From JBFMFR01 sp040752025 (lineage in GTDB: Bacteria > Chloroflexota > Anaerolineae > Anaerolineales > UBA4823): 64,000 nt of DNA. Position 1 is the first letter of the stretch; every line of letters starts with the position of its first letter. The notes beneath the pieces are model-generated. The model was not told where the DNA came from and ran no database searches. It saw only the letters and a program-made list of their open reading frames with translations. Where the stretch lies: positions 17,452 through 81,451 of the forward strand of contig JBFMFR010000032.1 of the NCBI GenBank assembly GCA_040752025.1, written 5' to 3'. Positions 31,132 through 40,239 of the stretch are shown one piece after another. The translations under genes and the position numbers were made by a program.

Positions 31132-32376
31132 CTACGGCAGCAGCCGTTTCAACCAACTCTTCAAATTCTCCACATCCAACGCCTTGCCTTCACCAGCAGG
31201 CCTGGGACGGGGCGGTCGCCGCCCGGAAGGAGTGACCTCGTCCATCAGCATTCCCCAGCGCAGCAAACCCACGCTGGTCGAATAGGCCGGCGCGTTCAAG
31301 CGATCGGCCATGCCCAATAAATTCTCCGGCTGCGCCAGGCGCACCGGCACACCTAATACCTGGCTGGCAATCTCACGGATACCCGGCAGGGCGCTGACGC
31401 CCCCGGTGAGCACCATACCCGCGGGGAGCAGCCCATCGTAGCCGGAACGCTTGACTTCCTGCACCACCAGGCCGAAAATTTCCTCGACGCGCGCCTGGAT
31501 GATCTGCACCAGTTCCAGATGGCTGACCTGGACCGGCTCCTGCTCCCCGAAGGGGCGCATATTGAAAGCCTGGCGAGGGTCGATGGCCTCGGCGTCAGCG
31601 TGCCCGTGCTGCAGCTTGATCTCCTCGGCCTGCGAGTTCGGCAGGCGCAGCACCTGGGCGATGTCCGAGGTGATGTGGTGCCCGCCGACCCCCAGGACGG
31701 CCGTGTGCCAGACATCGCCATCCACGAAAATGGCCAGGTCGGTCGTCCCACCGCCCACATCGCACACGATCACGCCCATCTGCCGCTCAGTCTCGTTCAA
31801 CACCACTTCAGCCGAGGCCAGGGGGTTGAGCACGAACTGCGAAACCTCTACGTTAGCAGCTTGCACACACTGGCGCAGGTTGTCCACGCTGGCGGCGGCA
31901 GCCGTAATGATATGCGTCTCCACCTCCAGGCGATAGCCGTGCATGCCGATCGGCATGCGGATGCCGTCCTGCCCGTCCACGTTGAAGCCGCGTTGGATCA
32001 CGTGCACGATCTCGCGATTGTGCGGGATCGCCACGGCGCGGGCGGCATCGACGGCGCGGGCCACGTCATCGTGATCGATGACCCGACCGGAAACACCCAC
32101 CACACCGCGACTGTTGACCGAAGAAACGTTGGCGCCTGCCAGGCTGACCAGCGCCGAAAGGATTTCGACGCCGGAGGTGCGTTCGGCCTTTTCGACCGAG
32201 CGCGCCACCGCCTGTGCAGCGGCTTCTAAATCGACCACTACCCCCTTGCGAAGGCCACGCGAAGGTTCGATACCCACGCCCATGATATGTACCTGCCCCT
32301 GGGCTTCCTGGCGCCCTACCAGCGTACATACCTTCGTCGTTCCAATATCAATGCCTACTAGAATTTGATCATCCAT
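31132..32376 (-). CDS. ftsA: Cell division protein FtsA
   Basis: A 414-residue actin-like protein that ties FtsZ to the membrane. The N-terminal phosphate loop is VGIDIGTTKVCTLVG, the second is VCDVGGGTTDLAIF, and the adenosine motif is GMVLTGGVSALPG. The C-terminal VENLKSWLKRLL is an amphipathic membrane helix. It follows ftsQ by 36 bases. Confidence 0.96.
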   Translation of the reverse strand: MDDQILVGIDIGTTKVCTLVGRQEAQGQVHIMGVGIEPSRGLRKGVVVDLEAAAQAVARSVEKAERTSGVEILSALVSLAGANVSSVNSRGVVGVSGRVIDHDDVARAVDAARAVAIPHNREIVHVIQRGFNVDGQDGIRMPIGMHGYRLEVETHIITAAAASVDNLRQCVQAANVEVSQFVLNPLASAEVVLNETERQMGVIVCDVGGGTTDLAIFVDGDVWHTAVLGVGGHHITSDIAQVLRLPNSQAEEIKLQHGHADAEAIDPRQAFNMRPFGEQEPVQVSHLELVQIIQARVEEIFGLVVQEVKRSGYDGLLPAGMVLTGGVSALPGIREIASQVLGVPVRLAQPENLLGMADRLNAPAYSTSVGLLRWGMLMDEVTPSGRRPPRPRPAGEGKALDVENLKSWLKRLLP

Positions 32377-32412
32377 CGCTTCACTGGCTCCGCTTACAAA
32401 ATAAAACTTACC

Positions 32413-33483
32413 TCATTCATCCAGGCGGAAATAAGGGGCGTGTAAATACTCTACACTGATCTCCGTCGGGCGCAGCCCCTCTTCTTTCAACTGGTCTAAG
32501 ATCGCCCGGTAAACTTTCAGCTTGAGATCGATCTCCTGGGCCTGTCCCAGGAACACTTCCCAGCCACGCGAGTCTTTCCAGCCCATGCCGCGCCCGGGAT
32601 CGTAGAACAAAGTGGCTTTCTCGGGGGCTTTTCCTGCCAATATCAGGAAGGACTGAACCATCTCGCTGGTCATCAATGGCTTAGCCGATCCGTAAAGGGC
32701 GAAATCGCCCGGCAGCACATCCAGGATCTGGTCGATTCCGGTGGCAGGAGAGGCTTCCGTTGGCTCTAGCAACGGCAAGGCTAGCGCAGGTGGGCTGCCT
32801 GAGGCCTCAATCACCGGGTAATCACCCATGGGCAGGCCTTCTCGCAAGGGGAAGCTCATCCCATCGCCATCCACCAGCAGGGTGCGCCCGCCCTGCTTCC
32901 AGGTCAGGACCGGGATGCGCTCTGTCACCGTAACCATCACCGTGTTCGGCAGTTCCGCCTGGACGGCTGCGCTTGAGAATTCCGGAAAAGCCGTCAGCAG
33001 TTCACCCTGCAAACCATCTGTATCCAGCGTAAAGATCTGCTTGCCCTTGACATCCAAGACCGCGTTTACAGCAGTGCTGTTCAGGCGTTTCAGGCCGGTC
33101 ACCTGGGCTTCTTCGACGCGATACATGCTCGAATTCCAATACGTGTAAACCACAAAAGCCAGCAAGGCCAACAGCAAGAAGGAGGCCAACCGCCAGCCAA
33201 AGCGAATCTGCGGCAGAGCCGGCAAGCGCATCTCGGCGCCCTGGACATTCAAAGCCACATCCAGCCGCCGCCGCACCTTCTTGCTGCGTCGGGCAGCGGG
33301 CCCTGTCAGCGTAAAAGCTGCGTTGCGCGCCATCACCGGCGGCGGCGTGCGGGTGGGGGCGTCTTCAGCGCGGCGAGCTCTATTCGCCGGTTTGCGAGCC
33401 GGATTGACCGGCTTGCCAGCCTGGTTCGCTCGCCTGCGGCGGATCTCGTCTGAGCGCGAGGTGGGCTTTGTCTGTGCAGCCAT
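32413..33483 (-). CDS. ftsQ: Cell division protein FtsQ/DivIB
   Basis: A 356-residue bitopic protein. The cytoplasmic tail of about 95 residues is rich in Arg, Pro and Lys, then one membrane helix (about 96-118), a POTRA domain (VEEAQVTGLKRLNSTAVNAVL) and the FtsQ domain (LPNTVMVTVTERIPV). It links early and late division proteins. The tail is longer than usual. It starts two bases after the ddl stop. Confidence 0.9.
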   Translation of the reverse strand: MAAQTKPTSRSDEIRRRRANQAGKPVNPARKPANRARRAEDAPTRTPPPVMARNAAFTLTGPAARRSKKVRRRLDVALNVQGAEMRLPALPQIRFGWRLASFLLLALLAFVVYTYWNSSMYRVEEAQVTGLKRLNSTAVNAVLDVKGKQIFTLDTDGLQGELLTAFPEFSSAAVQAELPNTVMVTVTERIPVLTWKQGGRTLLVDGDGMSFPLREGLPMGDYPVIEASGSPPALALPLLEPTEASPATGIDQILDVLPGDFALYGSAKPLMTSEMVQSFLILAGKAPEKATLFYDPGRGMGWKDSRGWEVFLGQAQEIDLKLKVYRAILDQLKEEGLRPTEISVEYLHAPYFRLDE

Positions 33484-33485
33484 CT

Positions 33486-34682
33486 TCAGCCTTCCCTTCG
33501 ATAACGCCGTTCGGTGTGGTCACGATCAGCCTTGCGTTCCAACGCCAGCTCGATCAAGCGATCGATCAAAGCCGGGTAGGATAACCCGCTGGCTTCCCAC
33601 AGCTTGGAGTACATGCTGATTTGGGTGAAACCCGGGATCGTGTTGATTTCGTTCAAGTACAGCTCGGCCGGACGCGGGGCTCCTGGAGTCTCCTTCTCCA
33701 GCAGGAAATCTACCCGCGCCATCCCAGCGCAATCGACTGCCCGGTAGGCACGCACAGCCAGATGGCGCGCCCGTTCGGCCACCTGCGGGTCGATGGGCGC
33801 CGGGATCAACAAAACCGAATCGCCATCGATATACTTGGCTTCGTAAGAATAATACTCTCGGCTGGGAACGATCTCCCCGGCCGCAGAAGCCTGCGGATCG
33901 TCGTTCCCTAACACACTGATTTCGATCTCGCGCGCATTCACGCCGCGCTCCACCAGCACCCGGCGATCGAAGCGCGCCGCTTCGTACAGCCCTTCCAACA
34001 GGTCTGCCGGCGAAGTACAGCGCGTAATGCCCACGGAGGAGCCCAGGTTGGCCGGTTTGACGAAGAGCGGGAACGCAGACACCTGCAAAGCGCGCTGGAT
34101 CACCGCCTGCACATCCTGCTCAATCTCGCGGCGCAGCACCACGATCGAATCCACCACAGGGATAGCGTGGGCGCGCATGACATCTTTGAAAACGCCCTTG
34201 TCCATACCAAGGGCTGAACCCAGCACGCCCGCGCCCACATACGCCAGGTCAGCCATCTCCAGCAGCCCTTGCAGCGTGCCATCTTCGCCATACGTGCCGT
34301 GTAAAACCGGAAAAACCACATCCAGGTCGGTCAGGTGGATCAACGAATTTAACGAATGCGACGAATGATCCTGCGGATGATCCGCAGGATTCAGCGAATA
34401 TAAGGCGTGGCGAGACGGATCGGGGAAGATCGCCGCCGGGGACAACTGCTGGGTATCGAGCTGCCCGGTCGCCCCGGCCTGGACAAACGCGTCCAGCAGC
34501 CCATCGCCGCCTACCCACCAACTCCCATCGTGGGCGATGCCAATCTGGACTACCTCGTACCGGCTGCGGTCGATGGCGGCCAGCACGGAGCGCGCTGACA
34601 TCAGCGAGACCTCATGTTCGCCAGAGCGCCCGCCATAAATCACGCCGACACGCAGTTTCCTCCCGGTTTCCATCACTCCCAT
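33486..34682 (-). CDS. ddl: D-alanine-D-alanine ligase
   Basis: A 398-residue ATP-grasp ligase that joins two D-Ala for peptidoglycan. Motifs are GGRSGEHEVSLMSA, FPVLHGTYGEDGTLQGLLE, PLFVKPANLGSSVGI and LYLNEINTIPGF. About residues 95-116 (NPADHPQDHSSHSLNSL..) are an in-frame insertion made by a repeat-like palindrome (34341-34395), just before the conserved DVVFPVLHG strand. Active-site residues are intact. It overlaps murB by ten bases. Confidence 0.94.
   Translation of the reverse strand: MGVMETGRKLRVGVIYGGRSGEHEVSLMSARSVLAAIDRSRYEVVQIGIAHDGSWWVGGDGLLDAFVQAGATGQLDTQQLSPAAIFPDPSRHALYSLNPADHPQDHSSHSLNSLIHLTDLDVVFPVLHGTYGEDGTLQGLLEMADLAYVGAGVLGSALGMDKGVFKDVMRAHAIPVVDSIVVLRREIEQDVQAVIQRALQVSAFPLFVKPANLGSSVGITRCTSPADLLEGLYEAARFDRRVLVERGVNAREIEISVLGNDDPQASAAGEIVPSREYYSYEAKYIDGDSVLLIPAPIDPQVAERARHLAVRAYRAVDCAGMARVDFLLEKETPGAPRPAELYLNEINTIPGFTQISMYSKLWEASGLSYPALIDRLIELALERKADRDHTERRYRREG
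34341..34395. repeat. Repeat/palindrome inserted in ddl
   Basis: Two units of the AACGAAT type (CAACGAATTTAACGAATGCG and ACGAATG) are followed by a 23-base palindrome: ATCCTGCGGAT (34368-34378), G, ATCCGCAGGAT (34380-34390). The block stays in frame with ddl and codes for residues not found in the family. It looks like a dispersed small repeat that landed in a loop. Confidence 0.55.
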
Positions 34683-35647
34683 TCACCTAGCAATTCAATC
34701 TCTAATTCCAGCCGCACACCAAATTTTTCAAGCACGCGCTGCTGGGCCATTTGGATCAGTGCATACACGTCGCTGGCAGTCGCCTGGCCCTGGTTGGTGA
34801 AGAAATTGGCGTGCAGATTGCTGATTTCCGCGCCTCCCATACGAGCACCCTTCAAGCCCACCGCTTCAATCAAACGTCCAGCGTAATCGCCCGGCGGGTT
34901 CTTGAACATGGAGCCCATGCTGGCTCCAGGAGGCTGCGTACGCCGGCGATGAGCGACGAACTCGTCGATCCTGGCCTGCACAGCCTGCGGCGTGCTGTGC
35001 GCCAGTTGCAAGTGTGCTGCCAAAACGACGGCCCGTCCTGCCTGGCGCTTCAACAGGCTGCCCCTGTAGATGAAATCCAGCCTGTCCGCTGCCCACATCT
35101 CCCTGCGGGGTTCTTCGCCCTGGGCAGCGAATTCGGTGAATTCGCTATCCATACGGTGCAAGATTTCGGCCAGGCGCAGATTACCAGCCATATCGCTGCC
35201 GTGGGCACCGGCATTGCCAACCACGGCGCCGCCCACGCTGCCCGGGATACCCGCGGCCCATTCCAGGCCTGACAGGCCAAGTTGAGCCGCCTGGCGGGCC
35301 AGCAAGCCGAAATTCGCCCCCGATTCGGCCCGCACCATGGGTGGGTCGGCCCGTTCATCGAAACGTACCTGGCGCGCCCGGTTGATCAAAACCAGGCCGG
35401 GAACCCCCGCATCGCTCACCAGCACGTTCGAACCGCCTCCCAGGATCAGGAAATCCACCTGGTTGCGCCAGCACAGACGCACAGCCTCGACCAATTCGTC
35501 CAGGGTCTGCACCTCCAGCAGCATCTCGGCCGGGCCGCCGATGCGCGCGGCAGTATAGCGCCCTAAAAGCACCCCTGCCTGCAAGCGGGGTCCAAGCGCA
35601 GCCTGTAGCACGGCAATTCCAGCGGGTCGAACGTCCATACTCACCAA
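34673..35647 (-). CDS. murB: UDP-N-acetylenolpyruvoylglucosamine reductase MurB
   Basis: A 324-residue flavoenzyme that makes UDP-MurNAc. Seen are RIGGPAEMLLEV, ILGGGSNVLVSD, GLEWAAGIPGSVGGAVVGNAG, the catalytic Ser region GASMGSMFKNPPGDYAG and AEISNLHANFFTNQG, which mark a type I-like MurB. Start is GTG at 35647 or ATG at 35638. It follows the small ORF by two bases. Confidence 0.95.
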   Translation of the reverse strand: MVSMDVRPAGIAVLQAALGPRLQAGVLLGRYTAARIGGPAEMLLEVQTLDELVEAVRLCWRNQVDFLILGGGSNVLVSDAGVPGLVLINRARQVRFDERADPPMVRAESGANFGLLARQAAQLGLSGLEWAAGIPGSVGGAVVGNAGAHGSDMAGNLRLAEILHRMDSEFTEFAAQGEEPRREMWAADRLDFIYRGSLLKRQAGRAVVLAAHLQLAHSTPQAVQARIDEFVAHRRRTQPPGASMGSMFKNPPGDYAGRLIEAVGLKGARMGGAEISNLHANFFTNQGQATASDVYALIQMAQQRVLEKFGVRLELEIELLGEWE

Positions 35648-35649
35648 GA

Positions 35650-35868
35650 TTACATCTCTTTCAGCCAGTCGATCAAGCGCAAAATAACTTCGCGCTTAAA
35701 CGGAAAACCGATTTGGTCAGGCGCGGCTTCCTCCGAGTCAACCAGCGTAAAAGCTTCTGGCCGAGATCCACGGCCCCTGGTTGAGCGAGCCTGCAATTGC
35801 AGGTCGGATAAGCCATACGCATCCGATTCAAAGGTGCGTTTTTCACCAGACAGGGACGATTTAGGCAT
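35650..35868 (-). CDS. Small acidic-basic protein between murC and murB, unknown
   Basis: A 72-residue reading frame with a strong GAGGAG site, starting inside the last codons of murC (8-base overlap) and ending two bases before murB. The N-terminal half is charged and Ser-rich (MPKSSLSGEKRTFES), the C-terminal part is hydrophobic-amphipathic (GFPFKREVILRLIDWLKEM). No family recognised. Its tight packing in the operon supports it as real. Confidence 0.6.
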   Translation of the reverse strand: MPKSSLSGEKRTFESDAYGLSDLQLQARSTRGRGSRPEAFTLVDSEEAAPDQIGFPFKREVILRLIDWLKEM

Positions 35869-37276
35869 TTTTCTCTCCTCGGCGATGTGGCCCAGCTTGC
35901 GCCTCCAGGCTCTGCAACACCTGAGTGCTGATCTGGTCGGCATCGCCGGCCGATAGCACCAGGACCACATCACCAGATTGCAGATTATGGACCAATTCGT
36001 CTTTGGCCTCTACCAGGCCTGGCGCGAACTGCGCCGGAGCGCCGGCATCGGACAGAGCACGCACCAGCCAGTCGCCAGAGAAGCCGTCCACCGGGGCCGC
36101 TTCGCGGGCGGCGTAAACCTCGGTGACGATAACCTGGTCGGCCTGGCTTAAGGCCGAAACAAAGCCATCGAACAACGTGCGTGTGCGTGAATACGTATGC
36201 GGCTGCCAGACGGCCCACAAGCGGCGCCCAGGGAAGCGGGCGCGCGCCGCCGCCAGGGTAGCGCGAATTTCGGTCGGGTGGTGGGCGTAATCGTCGATCA
36301 CCGTCACGCCGGCCTGCTCGCCGCGCACTTCGAAGCGCCGCCCGGCGCCACGGAATTCACCCAGGGCGCTGGCGGCCCGCCTCAGAGGCAGGTGCAGTTG
36401 GTCCGCCACGGCCAGGGCGGCCAGGGCATTGCGCACGTTGTGCTCGCCGGGCACAACCAACGAAACCGGCTGGGGGGCAGGGCAGTTCTGGCAGGAAAGC
36501 GCAAACCGAAAACCGCCTTGCGCGTTCACTGATAAATCCTTCGCACAGTAATCCCAATCCGCATCCGACAGACCATAAGTCTGTGTGCGTAGCCCCTGTG
36601 CAGCGGCCCAGGCCAGCAAACGGGCCGCACCCGGGTCTTCGCCACAGGCAACCAACGCACCCCCCTGCACCAGATGAGAAGCATATTCCTGGAAAGCCTG
36701 GTAGAAATCCGCGGCAGTCGGATAACAATCCGGATGATCGTGCTCGATGTTCGTGACAACCGCCAGGGATGGGCGCAAGCCAAGGAACATGCGATCATAT
36801 TCATCTGCTTCGATCACAAACCACTGGCCCTGGCCAGCGTGGGCATTGCGGCCCAGGTTCTGCGAGACGCCGCCGACGATGTAGGAAGGATCCAACCCCA
36901 GGGAACTCAGCATCCAGGCGATCATGGCGGTGGTGGTGGTTTTTCCGTGCGTACCCGCCACGCCGATCACCTGCTGTGAGGCCATCAACTGCTCGAGGAA
37001 ATCGGCCCGCTTCAACACAGAAACACCGGCCGCCCGAGCAGCCTGGACTTCAACATTCTCATCGGGGATAGCAGAAGAACGCACCACCAGGTCTGCACCG
37101 CTGACATTTTCGGCCCGGTGTCCCAGAAAGACGCGCGCCCCGGCCTGCTGCAAGGCCTGGGCCAGCGGCGAAAGCTGGCGGTCCGAGCCGCTAACCGTAT
37201 AGCCGCGCTCCAACAACACCATGGCCATGGCCGATAAACCGCTACCTCCGATCCCGATGAAATGCACGTGTTTCAT
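35861..37276 (-). CDS. murC: UDP-N-acetylmuramate-L-alanine ligase MurC
   Basis: A 471-residue Mur ligase adding L-Ala to UDP-MurNAc. The N-terminal HFIGIGGSGLSAMA is MurC-specific, the P-loop is GVAGTHGKTTTTAMI, and further motifs are VIEADEYDRMF, NIEHDHPD and DDYAHHPTEI. It overlaps the small ORF downstream. Confidence 0.97.
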   Translation of the reverse strand: MKHVHFIGIGGSGLSAMAMVLLERGYTVSGSDRQLSPLAQALQQAGARVFLGHRAENVSGADLVVRSSAIPDENVEVQAARAAGVSVLKRADFLEQLMASQQVIGVAGTHGKTTTTAMIAWMLSSLGLDPSYIVGGVSQNLGRNAHAGQGQWFVIEADEYDRMFLGLRPSLAVVTNIEHDHPDCYPTAADFYQAFQEYASHLVQGGALVACGEDPGAARLLAWAAAQGLRTQTYGLSDADWDYCAKDLSVNAQGGFRFALSCQNCPAPQPVSLVVPGEHNVRNALAALAVADQLHLPLRRAASALGEFRGAGRRFEVRGEQAGVTVIDDYAHHPTEIRATLAAARARFPGRRLWAVWQPHTYSRTRTLFDGFVSALSQADQVIVTEVYAAREAAPVDGFSGDWLVRALSDAGAPAQFAPGLVEAKDELVHNLQSGDVVLVLSAGDADQISTQVLQSLEAQAGPHRRGEKNA

Positions 37277-37302
37277 AAACAGATCTTAGAATCGTTCCTG
37301 GA

Positions 37303-37839
37303 TTACAAGAATACGATAATGACGAAAATAAAAGCCAATACCACAGCAATGTAGATATTCGGCTGCTTGCCCAACCAGACTGGCGGAAGCAACTTCAAGA
37401 TGCGCTGCATCGACTCAGCCATATCTCCCTGGGCGGGGACGACATACTTCGCCAGCATCGGGTAGTCAGCCTGGTGCGTGTAATACCATAGTGTACCGAT
37501 CACAAACCAGCCACTGACCAGGCCCAGAAACATCCCCAGCATAACATCCTGGATGCGATCACGCCTTTCGGCCGCCTTTGACAGCCGGGAAAACTTGGGC
37601 GATTGGTAGCCAAAAAAGGCCATCAACACCACCGTGAGAATGCGGAACCAGTACTGCATGCTCGGGTTGCTTTGAATGAAAGGGCCAACCATGGGCAGCA
37701 ACAATTCGATCACGGAGATGAAGGCCAGCGCCAGGATAACGCTGAACGTAACCAGAATCTCCTTGGCCCAACCGCGCATCGCACCGATGAAACCAAACAA
37801 AATCACAAACATGTAGAACACGATAACGAGTGAAATCAT
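37303..37839 (-). CDS. CvpA-like membrane protein
   Basis: A 178-residue protein with four hydrophobic helices, the first starting at residue 2, an RDRIQDVMLGMFLGLVSGW segment resembling CvpA/colicin V production proteins, and a final C-terminal helix. Its function in the dcw run is unknown. ATGA overlap with murG upstream shows translational coupling. Confidence 0.6.
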   Translation of the reverse strand: MISLVIVFYMFVILFGFIGAMRGWAKEILVTFSVILALAFISVIELLLPMVGPFIQSNPSMQYWFRILTVVLMAFFGYQSPKFSRLSKAAERRDRIQDVMLGMFLGLVSGWFVIGTLWYYTHQADYPMLAKYVVPAQGDMAESMQRILKLLPPVWLGKQPNIYIAVVLAFIFVIIVFL

Positions 37840-38984
37840 CGTCTCATATCCTTTCCTGGTGTTTTTTGGACTGCCAGGCCTTGAATCAACTGTGCAATGG
37901 AATTCGCTGCACCCGGCTGTGCCAGAGAGCGCATCGCTTGCGCCATGCGCTCCAGTTGGTCCCGATCACGCATCAGTTCACTCACTACCGGCAAAAGCTG
38001 TACGGATAAATCAGAGTCCTGGATTAGGCGGGCGGCGCCATGCTGAACCAGGTATTCAGCGTTGATCTTCTGGTAACGCCAGGCGTAAGGATAGGGCACC
38101 AGGATGGCCGGCAGGCCCATCAGTGGGAATTCGCCCAGGCTGGAAGCGCCCGCCCGCGAGATCACCAAGTCAGCCGCGCGCAAGGCAGCGCCCATCTCCT
38201 CGTGCAGGTAAGGGAAAGTCCGGTAGCGTTTCACCAACTCGCTGGTTTCGGGCTGGTGGGCGAGTTCCTGGGAGGCGCTTTCCACTTCCGGCCAATCGAG
38301 CTGGCCGCTCAAGTGCACCACCTGCATCTCACGCAGCAGTTCAGGGAGCGCCGCCAGCAAAGCCCGGTTGAGCGAGCGCGCCCCTTTGCTGCCGCCGAAG
38401 ACCAGCAAAGTCGGCAGGTCAGGCGACAGGCCCAAAGCCTGCTGGGCCGCCTCCCGGCTCCAGTCGCCCAACCCAGGGCGTACCGGGTATCCCGTCACGG
38501 TCAGTTCCGCGCGGCGAGCGAAATAAGCCTGCGATGGCGGAGCGGTCACCGCGATACGATCGGCAAAGCGCGCCAGGGTCTTCAACGCCAAACCCGGCTC
38601 GATGTCCGGCACATACAAAGCCGTCGGCACGCGTCGCCCGGCCAGGGCCATGGGAACAGCAACGTACCCGCCGGTGAAGAAGAGCACATCCGGCCGGAAG
38701 TCATGCAGGATCTTCTGGGACTGGCGATAGCCGCGCCCCAGGCGCAGCAGGTTGCTCGGGAGGGTGCGCAGCCCCACACCGTGTACGCCGGCCGCCTGGA
38801 TGGCCTGGAAAGGAATGCCTTCGCGTTTCACCAGATCTGCCTCCATGCCTCCAACACCACCTACCCACAAGGCCGAAAACTCAACTCCGGTCTTGCTTCG
38901 GACGGACTCTTGCATAACCCGCAGAACGGTTAGCGCCGGATACACGCCGCCGCCAGTCCCGCCCGCGCAAATCAACAACCGCAT
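37836..38984 (-). CDS. murG: Lipid II synthase MurG
   Basis: A 382-residue glycosyltransferase that adds GlcNAc to lipid I on the inner membrane face. The glycine loops are CAGGTGGGVYPAL and FGGSKGARSLN; the UDP-GlcNAc site shows ISRAGASSLGEF. The start is certain because the first glycine loop begins at residue 7. Its first 104 bases overlap the ftsW 3' end in another frame. Confidence 0.95.
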   Translation of the reverse strand: MRLLICAGGTGGGVYPALTVLRVMQESVRSKTGVEFSALWVGGVGGMEADLVKREGIPFQAIQAAGVHGVGLRTLPSNLLRLGRGYRQSQKILHDFRPDVLFFTGGYVAVPMALAGRRVPTALYVPDIEPGLALKTLARFADRIAVTAPPSQAYFARRAELTVTGYPVRPGLGDWSREAAQQALGLSPDLPTLLVFGGSKGARSLNRALLAALPELLREMQVVHLSGQLDWPEVESASQELAHQPETSELVKRYRTFPYLHEEMGAALRAADLVISRAGASSLGEFPLMGLPAILVPYPYAWRYQKINAEYLVQHGAARLIQDSDLSVQLLPVVSELMRDRDQLERMAQAMRSLAQPGAANSIAQLIQGLAVQKTPGKDMRR

Positions 38985-40239
38985 TGAAAGACCTTCCTTG
39001 TTCTTCTCTTTGCTGATACGAAAGCCGCGAAATATTCATCAAGATGCCGATCCCAGTCAGTGAAACCACCAGGCTGGAACCGCCAGCGCTGATGAAGGGC
39101 AGCGCATTCCCGGCAAAAGGTAGTAAGTTTACCATTACTGCCATGTTAATGAAAGCTTCCATCGCAATCCACACGCTCAAGCCAGAAGCCAGCAGCGCCC
39201 CAAGCTGGTCGGGCGCCCGCCGGGCGATGACCATGCCACGCCATAACACTAACGAATACAGAGCCACCAGGCCAAGCGAACCCAAAACGCCTGTTTCCTC
39301 ACCTACTACCGCGAAAATGCTGTCGGTGGGCGGAACGGGCAAACCGGTGTACTTGGTTTCGCTCCGGCCAATTCCAACGCCAATCCAGCCGCCTTTGACG
39401 AAAGCCTCGAAAGAGCGGCGCACGTGGTACGATCCCTCGGTTGGATCTTTCAGGCCAGCGATATAATCGCGCAAGCGCTCGCTGCCTGTCGGGCTAAGCT
39501 GCACCACCGCCCAACCCACCAGCAGAGCGATGACCAGCAAAGCGGAGATCTGGCGCATATCCCCACCTGCCAGAAAGAAGAGGAAACCGCCCAAGGCAAA
39601 CACCGTAACCACCGCGCTCAAATCGGGCTGCAAAACGATCAAACCACCCAAGATACCCAGGATGGCAGCCAGCGGCAGCAGGCCGAAATTGATATCACTA
39701 AGCTTTTCACGCTTGGCATACAACCATACCGCCAGGTAAATCACTGTGACAAGTTTCGCCAGTTCAGAGGGCTGGATCGAACCACCCAGCAAAGAGCGCG
39801 TCGCGCCCAGGCGAACGTTGCTGACCACCAACACGCCGACCAGTAAGAAAATCGTGGCGCCCATGGCCAGCACCACCAGGTGGCGCCAGTTATGGTAATC
39901 CATCAGCGTGGCAATAACGGCGCCGAACAGGCCCAGCGCCAGCCAGATCAGCTGGCGGTTGAAAATATACATCGGTTCCTTTTCCAGTACTACCTGCGAA
40001 AAATCCGTGCTGGCCGAGAACACCATCAATATTCCAAAAACGACCAGCGTGAGCACCACCAGAAGCAAGGGAACATCGATCTTCAACTGCACCACCTGCG
40101 AACTCGCAGCCGGCCGTGAGCTCGTTTTCTGGGGAGCAAAATATTTACCCAGGAAGCCCTCCAGGGGCGTCCTGGCGCGCCGCCGGTTGTTACGCGGCAG
40201 CGGCTTCACGGAAGTTGATTCACCCACTGTACGAAACAT
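38881..40239 (-). CDS. ftsW: Peptidoglycan glycosyltransferase FtsW
   Basis: A 452-residue SEDS-family polymerase of septal peptidoglycan with about ten membrane helices. Motifs: LLVVLTLVVFGILMVFSAS, PSELAKLVTVIYLAVWL, GVGIGRSETKYTGLPVPPTDSIFAVVGEE. It has a cytoplasmic N-tail of about 50 residues and a C-tail of about 45 Arg-rich residues whose DNA also encodes the MurG start. ATG at 40239 has a GAGGAG eight bases upstream and overlaps murD by 34 bases; GTG at 40209 is an alternative. Confidence 0.94.
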   Translation of the reverse strand: MFRTVGESTSVKPLPRNNRRRARTPLEGFLGKYFAPQKTSSRPAASSQVVQLKIDVPLLLVVLTLVVFGILMVFSASTDFSQVVLEKEPMYIFNRQLIWLALGLFGAVIATLMDYHNWRHLVVLAMGATIFLLVGVLVVSNVRLGATRSLLGGSIQPSELAKLVTVIYLAVWLYAKREKLSDINFGLLPLAAILGILGGLIVLQPDLSAVVTVFALGGFLFFLAGGDMRQISALLVIALLVGWAVVQLSPTGSERLRDYIAGLKDPTEGSYHVRRSFEAFVKGGWIGVGIGRSETKYTGLPVPPTDSIFAVVGEETGVLGSLGLVALYSLVLWRGMVIARRAPDQLGALLASGLSVWIAMEAFINMAVMVNLLPFAGNALPFISAGGSSLVVSLTGIGILMNISRLSYQQREEQGRSFNAVVDLRGRDWRRRVSGANRSAGYARVRPKQDRS

